From the NCBI RefSeq assembly GCF_002023715.1, contig NZ_MAHX01000018.1, positions 248,001 through 312,000 on the forward strand: a stretch of DNA of 64,000 nucleotides. The letters are read 5' to 3'. The position numbers and the translations under genes are program-made. The notes below the pieces were generated by a model. It was not told the DNA's origin, ran no database searches, and saw nothing but the letters and a program-made list of their open reading frames with translations. The DNA is from Elizabethkingia occulta. GTDB lineage: Bacteria; Bacteroidota; Bacteroidia; Flavobacteriales; Weeksellaceae. Of this stretch, positions 23,801 to 31,838 are shown piece after piece (positions within the stretch are counted from its first letter, which is position 1; the number at the start of each line of letters is the position of its first letter).

Positions 23801-24413
23801 ATATACGCCCGAGATTGTAGAACAGTTACACCAAAACAGTATAAAGAAAGTCTATAAAGCCGGAACCGTTATCCTGAGAGAAAATGCTTATGCCAACGCT
23901 ATACCTATTGTTACCAAAGGACTGTTGAAGGTGATCCGAAAAGAAGAGGAAGACCGCGAAATACTGCTGTACTACATCAAAAAAGGAGAAACCTGTGTAC
24001 TGCCCTTCTGGGGAAGTTTGTACAATGTAGCAAGCAAAGTAAAAGTAGAAGTGGAAGAAGAAGCCGAAATTTTTTTTCTGCCGATTCAGAAAGCTAAGCT
24101 TTTTATAAGAGAATATCCACAATGGATGGATTATGTCTTGCTGCTGTTTGTGAACCGGTATGAAGATTTGCTGAATGTCATTGATTCTGCTTTTAAGAAA
24201 ACTGATGAACGTTTACTGAGCTTTCTGAAAAATAAAGCTGAGATCACACAATCAAGATCTATTAATATTACACACCAACAGTTGGCAAAAGAATTACTGA
24301 CAGCCCGTGTTGTTGTTTCCCGACTGCTAAAACAATTGGAAGAAAAAGGATTGTTACAGTTGAGCAGAAACAAAATTACGCTGACAGATCAGGCTGATTT
24401 TTTCAGCTATTGA
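23769..24413 (+). CDS. CRP/FNR-family regulator (paralogue of 11307)
   Basis: 214 residues, collinear with the regulator at 11307 from the first residues (MESLREITAFKYTPEIVEQL). Beta-roll domain, then a winged HTH (INITHQQLAKELLTARVVVS, RLLKQLEEKGLLQLSRNKI). It keeps one cysteine (C76, GETCVLP) and has Tyr at position 41 where the paralogue has Cys. A CRP-like dyad lies upstream at 23582 and an equivalent dyad lies before the DUF4822 gene at 27396, both with the same spacing to -7, so it probably activates itself and that gene (inference). It precedes the small peptide and FISUMP gene. Confidence 0.9.
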   Translation: MESLREITAFKYTPEIVEQLHQNSIKKVYKAGTVILRENAYANAIPIVTKGLLKVIRKEEEDREILLYYIKKGETCVLPFWGSLYNVASKVKVEVEEEAEIFFLPIQKAKLFIREYPQWMDYVLLLFVNRYEDLLNVIDSAFKKTDERLLSFLKNKAEITQSRSINITHQQLAKELLTARVVVSRLLKQLEEKGLLQLSRNKITLTDQADFFSY

Positions 24414-24562
24414 CCTGCCCAATCAAGCAATGCAAAAATTAAATCAAACTATAAAAGAAGTAAAAAACAGGGGTGAAAATTGATGGATTATCATTTTTCA
24501 ACTCACTTCACCTACACTGCAAGAACCGATGCAATAAACTTAAAATCAAATAATTACAAAAT

Positions 24563-24611
24563 TGAAGTAGACTTGCAGTAGAAGTTTTCCGGCAGAACAC
24601 AGGTAGATTTG
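24563..24611 (+). promoter_or_regulatory. Promoter B of the small peptide/FISUMP operon
   Basis: TAGATTTG at 24604-24611 with a 41-bp upstream segment aligning to promoter A (TGAAGTA, AGTA-N7-AGTA, GTTTTC). It lies about 54 nt ahead of the small-peptide start. Confidence 0.55.
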
Positions 24612-24664
24612 CTTTAGAAAACAAAACAAAAAACACAAACGTATTACAATAAAAAACAACAAAA

Positions 24665-24871
24665 ATGGACACAATGAAAAAGGAGATGAATAGTACCGAA
24701 ACACTACAAAAAAAGAGAGCTTATATCGCTCCGACTTTAGAGGTAACACTAATCAGAATGGAACAGGGCATTGCCGCCGGATCCGCCAGTGTAAGACCTA
24801 CTGACCCTCTCAATAATCCAATCAGAGAAGAGTGGAACGAAGAAGATCAATCCGGTGGTATAGACTGGTAA
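24665..24871 (+). CDS. Small conserved-type peptide preceding the FISUMP lipoprotein
   Basis: 68 residues, no signal peptide. Pattern: basic N-terminus, KKRAYIAPTLEVTLIRMEQG, then IAAGSASVRP, then an acidic tail ending EEDQSGGIDW. Short proteins of this form (K-Y-x-x-P-x-x-E-V...M-E...AAGS) often lie upstream of fimbrillin-like or surface-lipoprotein genes in Bacteroidota; their function is not known. The start codon follows ACAACAAAA and a second Met is at residue 4. It is 47 bp before the FISUMP gene, so probably the same operon. Confidence 0.65.
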   Translation: MDTMKKEMNSTETLQKKRAYIAPTLEVTLIRMEQGIAAGSASVRPTDPLNNPIREEWNEEDQSGGIDW

Positions 24872-24918
24872 TTCAATTATTAAAACAAACAATTACGATT
24901 AACTAAAAGAACAGACAA

Positions 24919-26577
24919 ATGAAAAATAATATAAAACTTACAATAACAGGAATATTATTAACCCTATTCTCATTAGCCATCATCTCATGTCGCCAAAGCG
25001 ATGATCATATCACAGATCCGGGTAATGGTACCGGACAAACGGAGGTCAGAATTAATCTTAAAGGAAGTGATTTCACTGATGAGGGCTCTTTAAGGAGTCA
25101 GGCGGTTACAAAAGGAATTAATGAAATAAGCAAAGCTGTAGTGCAAACAGAAGAGATTACTTTTAGCAACAACGATGATTATAAACTAGTTGCAACTCTT
25201 ACCCCTGAATCATCAATCAACCCACTTGGAAAAGCAAGTATATTAGAAATTAACCCACTTCCAAATGATATTAGATATAATGTAGCTGTTTTTGATGCTA
25301 GTGGTAATTACGTGACTGAACAAATTTATTTTACAGGCAGAGAAGCATCAATGCCTGCTATTACTGGATTAAATGGAGGAAGTACCTATACCTTCGTTGT
25401 ATATTCGGTTGGGACTACAACAGGATTACCTGCCACTAACTTCACAGATCCTAATAACAAGACATTGGCAACTGCTTCAATTAATAATACTTCTGGAAAT
25501 AATGATCTGATGTATTTTTCTAAAACGATAACATTGACCGGAAATAATACCAATTATCTGGATGTCATATTGCAACATAAATATAGTCAAATTACAACAG
25601 TTCTTGACTCTACTCCAACGACTTATAATATTACCAATATTAGCGGAGTAACAATTGCACCACATACAGGTAGTGCCACGATGCAATTATCAAATGGAAG
25701 TACAGTTGCTACAGGAACACAAACTCCTCGAAGTGTAGTCTTTCCTACTATGAATTCAAAAATTATACAGGCTACTCCAGTAGTTATTAATGCAAATAAT
25801 ACGAATACTGGAGTGTTAAATATTGGGTCAATTACAATGAGGTCTACTATCGGAAACTCCGGTGCGCAAATGACACAAAAGAATATAAGTTTCAATAACC
25901 TGAAAATTTCCAGGGGTGTAAAATATACTTTAAAACTCACGTTTGCACCAAATGATAGACTTATGACCTATAAAGGGTATTCAGCTGCAAAAATTAATGG
26001 TATGATTTGGATGCGTCATAATCTTGGAGCTACCTTGTCTGCTGATCCGGATGTTCCCTCTCAAAATATTAATGGTAATTATTACCAATGGGGGCGTAGC
26101 GCAATTGTAGCAACATCGACCACCTCTGAGGCTTCAATTCCGGGATGGGATAACACTACAAATCCGCCTGATAATGCATGGAACTCAACTTTTAATGAAG
26201 AAGTACCCGGTAAGTCAGGTAGTGATCCATGTCCTTCTGGCTGGAGAGTACCAACAGGAAAAGAGTACAGCGCATTGTTCAACAACACAACTAAGATTGA
26301 AATAGGAACAGCATTAGAAAGTGCTACCAACTTTTCCCGTGCATCTGTTTTAACCAGTAAATACAATACAGGTGTAAAGCTTACTTTTCCAGCTTCAGGA
26401 TATAGAAATGAAACTGACGGTAGATTATTTCAAAGAGGAACTAGTTCTCATTATTGGAATAATGTTCCATCTACAAGCATTAATGCATGGTTTGCTGGAA
26501 TAAATGCTACAACTTTTTATTCCGGTAGTAGAAATAGAGCAACACCTATTCGTTGTGTAGCTGAATATCCTAATTAA
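24919..26577 (+). CDS. FISUMP-domain surface lipoprotein (second paralogue)
   Basis: 552 residues, paralogue of 9148-10797. Lipobox AIISC (about residue 24) after a hydrophobic helix. Beta-rich Thr/Asn/Ser middle region. C-terminal FISUMP region: INGMIWMRHNLGATLSADPD, YYQWGRSAIVAT, DPCPSGWRVPTGKEYSALF, KLTFPASGYRNE and a final ATPIRCVAEY. Codon composition is more AT-rich in the middle than in the first copy. Operon with the small peptide upstream and a terminator downstream. Likely an exposed lipoprotein; ligand unknown. Confidence 0.85.
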   Translation: MKNNIKLTITGILLTLFSLAIISCRQSDDHITDPGNGTGQTEVRINLKGSDFTDEGSLRSQAVTKGINEISKAVVQTEEITFSNNDDYKLVATLTPESSINPLGKASILEINPLPNDIRYNVAVFDASGNYVTEQIYFTGREASMPAITGLNGGSTYTFVVYSVGTTTGLPATNFTDPNNKTLATASINNTSGNNDLMYFSKTITLTGNNTNYLDVILQHKYSQITTVLDSTPTTYNITNISGVTIAPHTGSATMQLSNGSTVATGTQTPRSVVFPTMNSKIIQATPVVINANNTNTGVLNIGSITMRSTIGNSGAQMTQKNISFNNLKISRGVKYTLKLTFAPNDRLMTYKGYSAAKINGMIWMRHNLGATLSADPDVPSQNINGNYYQWGRSAIVATSTTSEASIPGWDNTTNPPDNAWNSTFNEEVPGKSGSDPCPSGWRVPTGKEYSALFNNTTKIEIGTALESATNFSRASVLTSKYNTGVKLTFPASGYRNETDGRLFQRGTSSHYWNNVPSTSINAWFAGINATTFYSGSRNRATPIRCVAEYPN

Positions 26578-26633
26578 GCCTTATAATGTTGAAAAAACAT
26601 TTAAAAAATTAAAATTTTCATCATTTGTTTGTT

Positions 26634-26677
26634 AACAGGCGGGCTACCGGAATTGCCCGGATCAGCTTGCCTGTTTT
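26634..26677 (+). terminator. Branched terminator after the FISUMP gene
   Basis: Outer stem AACAGGC (26634-26640) / GCCTGTT (26669-26675), an inner GGGC/GCCC pair, then a T-run. Confidence 0.65.
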
Positions 26678-26719
26678 TAAAATAAAATAGAATTCTCTAA
26701 CCATCCTAATATAAATACC

Positions 26720-27289
26720 ATGCCTACATCATTCAACACCCATATAAAATCAGCTGTAAAAAGCATTTATTTACCCTTTATTACTGGCAGCCTTAACCTT
26801 GCAACAGGAATATTATTGCTATTATCCAATCTGCATTACATGGAATTTTGTGGTGGATTATTTGCGCTTTCCGGATTAAGTATGAGCATCTTTACGCTCC
26901 GGAATTACAAAATACTCAATGGCTGGGGCGGATATCTTTTGTTTGCGGTACTTATTCTGACTGCAGGAGGTTATACAAGTCTGTATAAAACATCGTATTT
27001 TTTTATGGGCTGGGTTGCCTTACTGCGCTCCGGAGTATTATTTGGTGCTGCATTAGATTTTAAAAGACTGGGACATAAAGGCTGGAGAAACATAAGCATT
27101 GCCGGAGGAATAAGTTTATTATTCTCAGTAATACTAATTGCCGATCCGGAAACATTACACCTTCCAACACACTTTGTTTTAGCTGTTATCTTTATGACTA
27201 CAGGCACCGCTTCACTTCTCATATTTTCTGAGCTAAAAAAAGTAAATGAATTTCATGGTTTACTGAGAAAGCTCATGAAAAATGCATAG
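26720..27289 (+). CDS. HdeD-family (DUF308) membrane protein
   Basis: 189 residues with about six hydrophobic segments arranged as pairs (FITGSLNLATGILLLLSNL, FCGGLFALSGLSMSIFTL, LLFAVLILTAGGYTSLY, MGWVALLRSGVLFGAAL, ISIAGGISLLFSVILIADP, FVLAVIFMTTGTASLLIF). This is the DUF308/HdeD layout, linked in enterobacteria to acid tolerance; here the role is unknown. It stands alone between terminators. Confidence 0.8.
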   Translation: MPTSFNTHIKSAVKSIYLPFITGSLNLATGILLLLSNLHYMEFCGGLFALSGLSMSIFTLRNYKILNGWGGYLLFAVLILTAGGYTSLYKTSYFFMGWVALLRSGVLFGAALDFKRLGHKGWRNISIAGGISLLFSVILIADPETLHLPTHFVLAVIFMTTGTASLLIFSELKKVNEFHGLLRKLMKNA

Positions 27290-27395
27290 TGAGTTCAACT
27301 AGCGTTGGGCTTTTAAGTATGCAGAGCTGTCGACGTAAAACGAAAACAATAAGATTCTTAAAAACACACCTTTTTAGTAATAAAAAGCAATCATT

Positions 27396-27440
27396 TGTAA
27401 CAAATGTTACAAAAAGAGAGAAAAATTACCCACATATTTG
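27396..27440 (+). promoter_or_regulatory. Class-II-type CRP/FNR dyad and -7 box ahead of the DUF4822 gene
   Basis: TGTAACAAATGTTACA at 27396-27411 (centre 27403.5), symmetric except for the two central bases. The -7 box CATATTTG ends in G at 27440, 36.5 bp away. It leaves a ~70-nt leader. Confidence 0.68.
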
Positions 27441-27514
27441 TAAAACAAAACACAATTAACTGCCTGTAAAGGCTTACTACATTTTTCTGTAAGACAATTT
27501 AAAATTTCAAAACT

Positions 27515-28363
27515 ATGAAGAAGTTTTTTTTAGCTTGGGCAGCAGCGCTGGCCATGGTCCTAATTTCATGTTCACGTGACAATGATAGCAACACGGAAAT
27601 ACCATTAACGCCAAGCCAGACTCTGGCCTCTACACCATGGAAAACCACAGAAGCAAAGGATAGAAACGGAAACAATGTAGACCTTAATGATCCAAGAGTA
27701 AACGGGTTTGTAGGTTGGGCTTACTTCCGAGCAAACGGTAGCTTTGCCATTTATGGACTGAATGATGTTCTGAGATCAGTAGGAACATGGACTGTAGATG
27801 CACAAGGAAAAACAAGAAACATCAAAGTATTGAATCCTGACGGAAGAGTTCTTGTAGACCGCGATGTAGAGATCCTTGAGCTAAACAAAGATATTTTCAC
27901 GTATAGAATTCATAGCGACAGCAGCGATCCTGCAAATTATTATGATATTATCCATACCAGAACTTCTCATGTAGAACCAGCCAACGGACAGGTAACTTTG
28001 GCATCTACACCTTGGGAAACTACCGGAGCCAAAGACAATACAGGGAATTCGGTAGCCTTGAATGATCCTAGAGTAGCAGGATTTGTAGGCTATTCTTACT
28101 TCAAAGGAAACGGGCAGTTTACAATTTTCGGATTGGATGATGTACTAAGATCCAGCGGAGCATGGACTTTGTCTGCAGACGGAAAGGTTAGAAACCTGAA
28201 CGGAACAGTTGCTGCTACAGGAGCGCCTTTCAACCGTGATGTAGAAGTTTTGGTACTGACCAATACTGAGTTCACCTACAGAATTGTACCTGATACTAAC
28301 AACCCATCTGTATTCTACGATATCATCCACACTAAGGTAAACCATATGGAACCAAGAAATTAA
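27515..28363 (+). CDS. Lipoprotein with two tandem DUF4822 domains
   Basis: 282 residues. Lipoprotein signal with lipobox LISC (about residue 19). Two closely similar repeats of ~120 residues follow, roughly 35-150 and 160-280: each opens LASTPW-TT-AKD-GN-V-LNDPRV-GFVG, has YF...NG.F.I.GL.DVLRS and closes with RDVE-L, FTYRI and YDIIHT. The high similarity of the halves points to internal duplication. DUF4822 has no assigned function. It is probably controlled by a CRP/FNR regulator (dyad at 27396). Confidence 0.82.
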   Translation: MKKFFLAWAAALAMVLISCSRDNDSNTEIPLTPSQTLASTPWKTTEAKDRNGNNVDLNDPRVNGFVGWAYFRANGSFAIYGLNDVLRSVGTWTVDAQGKTRNIKVLNPDGRVLVDRDVEILELNKDIFTYRIHSDSSDPANYYDIIHTRTSHVEPANGQVTLASTPWETTGAKDNTGNSVALNDPRVAGFVGYSYFKGNGQFTIFGLDDVLRSSGAWTLSADGKVRNLNGTVAATGAPFNRDVEVLVLTNTEFTYRIVPDTNNPSVFYDIIHTKVNHMEPRN

Positions 28364-28374
28364 AATTTTCTTCT

Positions 28375-28481
28375 CCCCGTTCCGAACCAATAATCCGCAT
28401 ATATACAGTATATAGTATAACAGCTATATTTTTTCATACTCAATTTATTATCTGTGATAAAACCTTTTCAAAGGAACGGGG
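28375..28481. repeat. Long-range inverted repeat CCCCGTTCC / GGAACGGGG
   Basis: Arms at 28375-28383 and 28473-28481 are perfect 9-bp complements enclosing 89 AT-rich bases, directly after the DUF4822 stop. It could fold a 3'-UTR domain or mark a small RNA. Confidence 0.4.
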
Positions 28482-28557
28482 ATTTATATAGCCTACTGAA
28501 TACCTGATGTTATTTATAAGGTTAGAAATAAAAATATCATCATTCATTTGTGTTTGT

Positions 28558-28593
28558 AGTGGTCGGCTGACTTTTAAAGGCCGGTCACTTTTA
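28558..28593 (+). terminator. Terminator, first of two
   Basis: AGTGGTCGGC / GGCCGGTCACT imperfect stem (wobble pairs) followed by TTTTAT. Confidence 0.5.
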
Positions 28594-28645
28594 TAAAAAT
28601 TATGGCTTTCTCTGTTGATATGAATGTGAAACTAATTAGAAGCCG

Positions 28646-28676
28646 AAGTCCGATTACAGCAATCGGACTTTTTTAT
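28646..28676 (+). terminator. Terminator, second of two
   Basis: Perfect 10-bp stem AAGTCCGATT / AATCGGACTT, loop ACAGC, then TTTTTT. Confidence 0.85.
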
Positions 28677-28754
28677 TTCGTGATATTCTAAAAAAATTCT
28701 GCTTAACTTTAGCTAAAGCTAAATAATTTGAGCCATTTTCACTCACTAGCACAT

Positions 28755-29273
28755 ATGAATAAATGTATCATAACTACTTTACTGATTATATCAGCTATGC
28801 TTCCTGTAAGCTATGCCCAATATAACCCGTTTATAAAGACGACTTGGAAAATAGAGCATATTGCACCCAATGGCAAAGCTATTCTGATAAAAGCAAAATG
28901 GATTAACCTATCACAAGAACGGGCTAAATTTCATTTTATACAATTTGAAGATAATTTCAATTATCAGACTGGTATTTCATGTTACAATGCCTTAGGTCTT
29001 TATCGTGTAAGGGAAAATAATATTATCGAACTTACTACAAGTGACGGAGCTATGAGTCCGGATTGTAGAAAACCTAAACATTTATCCGGATCTTATTATT
29101 TCAAAGAAAACAATAATATTTTAGAGCTAAGTCCTTTATACGAGGAAACTACATCTGATATTGATGCTATCAGCAATGCAGCAACAGTCCGGACAGATTC
29201 GGTAATAGCAGTTGCATCATCAGGGAAAGAAATAAAAAAGAAACCAATACACAAAAAGAGAATAAAGAAATAA
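28755..29273 (+). CDS. Exported protein of unknown function, META/HslJ-like pattern
   Basis: 172 residues from ATG 28755; an in-frame TTG at 28728 is less likely because a promoter-like ATAATTTG ends there. Sec signal (IITTLLIISAMLPVSYA). The body has WKIEHIAPNGKAI, then ISCYNALGLYRVRENNIIEL, then TTSDGAMSPDC, recalling META/HslJ domains (small polar C..Y core followed by T..AM..C), but I am not certain. The C-terminal ~30 residues are lysine-rich (KEIKKKPIHKKRIKK). Confidence 0.6.
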   Translation: MNKCIITTLLIISAMLPVSYAQYNPFIKTTWKIEHIAPNGKAILIKAKWINLSQERAKFHFIQFEDNFNYQTGISCYNALGLYRVRENNIIELTTSDGAMSPDCRKPKHLSGSYYFKENNNILELSPLYEETTSDIDAISNAATVRTDSVIAVASSGKEIKKKPIHKKRIKK

Positions 29274-29393
29274 AATATGATATTCTACTTAAAAAATATT
29301 CTTCCTCCCTATTAAGATAATTTTTCACTTACAAATTCATTAAATTTACCTAGAACCATATCTTCAAATTACAATATAAATTTATTCACCACC

Positions 29394-30599
29394 ATGGATT
29401 TAAAATCAAATGAGCCGTTTTGGCTAATTAAAAATGGATTAATTCAATCTTTTCCATCTCTGATAGAGAACAAAACTTGCGATGTATTAATTGTTGGCGG
29501 TGGTATTACCGGGAGCCTTATTGCTCATCAATGTATTAAAGATGGCTATAATACAATTCTAATAGATAAAAGAGAAATTGCCAACGGAAGTACTTCCGCA
29601 ACAACCTCTATGCTACAATATGAAATTGATACACCTTTATACAAACTATCGGAGATGATTGATGATGAAGGAGCTATTGCGAGCTATAAAGCTTGCTCGG
29701 ACAGCATTGATACAATAGAAGATATAGTAAAACAAATCCAAGCCAAAGCTGGTTATAAAAGGAAAAAGTCTCTTTATTTTGCAGCACGAAAAAAAGATGT
29801 AAAATGGTTACAAAAAGAATTTGAAGCCCGTAAAAATGCAGGTTTCAATGTAAAATGGCTGAATGCAGATAATATCTTAAAACAATATGGAATAGAGAAA
29901 ACTTACGGGGGAATTCTTTCTGCACAGGGGGCAAGTATAGATGCCTTCATGCTGGTTCATAAAATACTGGCATACAATCAGAAGAAAGGACTACAAATAT
30001 ATGACAGAACAGAGCTAAAGAAAGTAAAATACGGTAAAACATTTAATGAAATAACTTTGAATACCGGAGCTATTATTAAAGCAAAAAAAATTATATACTG
30101 TACAGGTTACGAAAGTGCCAATATGATTAAAGAAAACTTTGTAAAACTAATCAGTACCTATGCAATAGTTTCTGAAGAAAAGCCTGAACTTTATAAAAAA
30201 ATCAATAATCTATTGGTATGGAATACAGAAGACCCTTACATATATCTAAGAACAACCGATGACGGAAGAATATTAATAGGTGGTGAAGATGAAGAATTCC
30301 GTAATCCCGAAAAGAGAGATAGCCTAATCACTAATAAGGAGCAAAAGCTTTTACAGTCTTTTCAAAAATATTTGCCTATTACAGAGTTTAAATGTGATTT
30401 TGCATGGGCCGGAACTTTTGGAACTACTAAAGACGGGCTTCCTTACATTGGAGAACATAAAGATTTTCTAAACTCCTATTTTGTATTAGGTTTTGGAGGT
30501 AATGGCATTACATTTTCAGTTGTAGGTATGGAAATGGTTTCTTCCTGGCTAAAAGGAGAAAAACATAAACTTACAGAATGGTTTAAATTTGGGAGATAA
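29394..30599 (+). CDS. FAD-dependent oxidoreductase (DAO family)
   Basis: 401 residues. Dinucleotide-binding motif VLIVGGGITGSLIAHQ near residue 32, then ANGSTSATTSML and a C-terminal AGTFGTTKDGLPYIGEH / FGGNGITFSVVGMEM block typical of the DAO family (glycine oxidase/gamma-glutamylputrescine oxidase-like). It oxidises an amine or amino acid with FAD; substrate unknown. Monocistronic and cytoplasmic. Confidence 0.88.
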   Translation: MDLKSNEPFWLIKNGLIQSFPSLIENKTCDVLIVGGGITGSLIAHQCIKDGYNTILIDKREIANGSTSATTSMLQYEIDTPLYKLSEMIDDEGAIASYKACSDSIDTIEDIVKQIQAKAGYKRKKSLYFAARKKDVKWLQKEFEARKNAGFNVKWLNADNILKQYGIEKTYGGILSAQGASIDAFMLVHKILAYNQKKGLQIYDRTELKKVKYGKTFNEITLNTGAIIKAKKIIYCTGYESANMIKENFVKLISTYAIVSEEKPELYKKINNLLVWNTEDPYIYLRTTDDGRILIGGEDEEFRNPEKRDSLITNKEQKLLQSFQKYLPITEFKCDFAWAGTFGTTKDGLPYIGEHKDFLNSYFVLGFGGNGITFSVVGMEMVSSWLKGEKHKLTEWFKFGR

Positions 30600-30674
30600 A
30601 ATAAAAAAAGTATTAAAAAATCTCATAGTCTGCTGTACTATTAAAGCAAGCAAACGCTTATTAAAACCCTAAAT

Positions 30675-30702
30675 AAAAAAAGGTCCCGGTTGCCCGGGAC
30701 CT
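30675..30702. terminator. Strong hairpin between convergent genes
   Basis: Perfect 9-bp stem AGGTCCCGG / CCGGGACCT with a 4-base loop and an A-run at the left, so a T-run on the minus strand. Confidence 0.7.
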
Positions 30703-30837
30703 ACCAAATCACAAAAAATTTTATAAAAAAAATTTATTCACTTCAAAAGTACAAATTATTTTAATATACACAACAGTATTAAGAAAAATTTAATATAAAA
30801 CCCATATCTCCCTGAATAGAGAATTTAAAAATAAACA

Positions 30838-30860
30838 ACAAAAAAGCCCTAAAATAGGGC
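30838..30860 (-). terminator. Terminator of the NTF2-like/DoxX-like unit
   Basis: GCCCT-AAAAT-AGGGC stem with AAAAAA at its left, giving T-rich RNA for minus-strand transcripts. Confidence 0.65.
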
Positions 30861-30979
30861 ATAATCGGAATACAGAAAATATTAATTTTTCATTTTTCAC
30901 TTTTGAGACATTAAGAACTGTTAAGAAAAAAATATTTGAGATACAGCACTGTATATTTGTCCTATACGTTGTTCAGAAA

Positions 30980-31402
30980 TTAATTTGCCTGGCCAATATC
31001 CAGTCTTTCAAATTTTCCGGTCGCGTTTTGATGAAACTTAAAAAATACACGAAATGTTCCCCACTGTCCGGCTTTAAAATTTCCATATAAAGTTTTTCCG
31101 TCATCCTCTACTCTATCTATGCTCAGAAATTTTTCATGTCCCAGTGCTTTTTCAAAAAAAGATTTAAAGTCTACCTTGTGACCATCATCTGTCATTTCAG
31201 GATTATCCGTAAAGTACAAATACCAGTTCTGATCACCGGATTGTAGCGCTTCAATAGCTTTTTTTACTTCTGCATTTGTAATTATTGATAAATTCATCAT
31301 GTGTGTGTTTGGGTATTGTTGTTTTGTAATCGATTCTGGTTTCTGTTTCTGTGCACAGCCTGTTAAAGAGAGGCACATACTAAAAACAAATAAAGCTTTC
31401 AT
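30980..31402 (-). CDS. NTF2/SnoaL-like lipoprotein
   Basis: 140 residues. Lipobox LTGCAQ (Cys16). An internal MMNLSIITN could be an alternative cytosolic start, but the upstream signal looks genuine. The domain has ITNAEVKKAIEALQSGD, TDNPEMTDDG, FKSFFEKALGHEKFLSIDRV and GQWGTFRVFFKFH, typical of small NTF2-fold proteins. No catalytic residue can be assigned. It follows the DoxX-like gene by 22 bp, so one operon. Confidence 0.78.
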   Translation of the reverse strand: MKALFVFSMCLSLTGCAQKQKPESITKQQYPNTHMMNLSIITNAEVKKAIEALQSGDQNWYLYFTDNPEMTDDGHKVDFKSFFEKALGHEKFLSIDRVEDDGKTLYGNFKAGQWGTFRVFFKFHQNATGKFERLDIGQAN

Positions 31403-31424
31403 GACTTTAAAATTTTCCGGGTTT

Positions 31425-31772
31425 TCAATTTTTCAACGGATGTTGCAAATAAATAATTAAAAGGTTAAGCAACAGGAATGGCAATTCTATAATTGCCCCT
31501 TTAAAATCTCTCTCTGAAATTTGAAAACAGATAATAAGCAATATACCTGCTCCCATTAGAAAATTCCCCCATATAAAAGTTTTTGGAAAAAGAATTAATA
31601 CAGCAGACAGTATAGTAACCATTCCGTTTATCATGACTGCGGATTTTCCTATACCCCATTTTCCAAATAATTCTAACATTTCAGGTTTCCCTGTAAGCAT
31701 CGCCAAACCTTGTTTAAAGCCCATAAAAACGGCAAACAAAATCAGAATTGAATTTATAATTTTTATCAGCAT
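31425..31772 (-). CDS. Small four-helix membrane protein (DoxX-like)
   Basis: 115 residues with four hydrophobic segments (INSILILFAVFMGFKQGLAM, AVMINGMVTILSAVLILF, GNFLMGAGILLIICFQI, ELPFLLLNLLIIYL). Length and layout resemble DoxX-like proteins; family assignment is tentative. First gene of a two-gene unit with the NTF2-like lipoprotein. Confidence 0.6.
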   Translation of the reverse strand: MLIKIINSILILFAVFMGFKQGLAMLTGKPEMLELFGKWGIGKSAVMINGMVTILSAVLILFPKTFIWGNFLMGAGILLIICFQISERDFKGAIIELPFLLLNLLIIYLQHPLKN

Positions 31773-31784
31773 AATTTTCAGGAA

Positions 31785-31830
31785 TTAAAAACAGAGAATT
31801 CTTTTTATTAATCCTGAAGAATTCTCTGTT
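31785..31830 (-). terminator. Terminator of the SDR gene
   Basis: Perfect 12-bp stem AACAGAGAATTC (31790-31801) / GAATTCTCTGTT (31819-31830), followed on the minus strand by TTTTAATT. Confidence 0.8.
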
Positions 31831-31838
31831 CTGTTTAA

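Larger units (their letters stand above)
28364..28754. other. 391-bp intergenic region rich in hairpins
   Basis: No gene. It holds the widely spaced inverted repeat 28375-28481 and two terminators (28558 and 28646), listed separately. Confidence 0.5.
30600..30979. other. 380-bp convergent intergenic region
   Basis: No gene seen. It contains two hairpins (30675 and 30838) whose T-runs are on the minus strand; the rest is AT-rich without visible coding. Confidence 0.5.
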
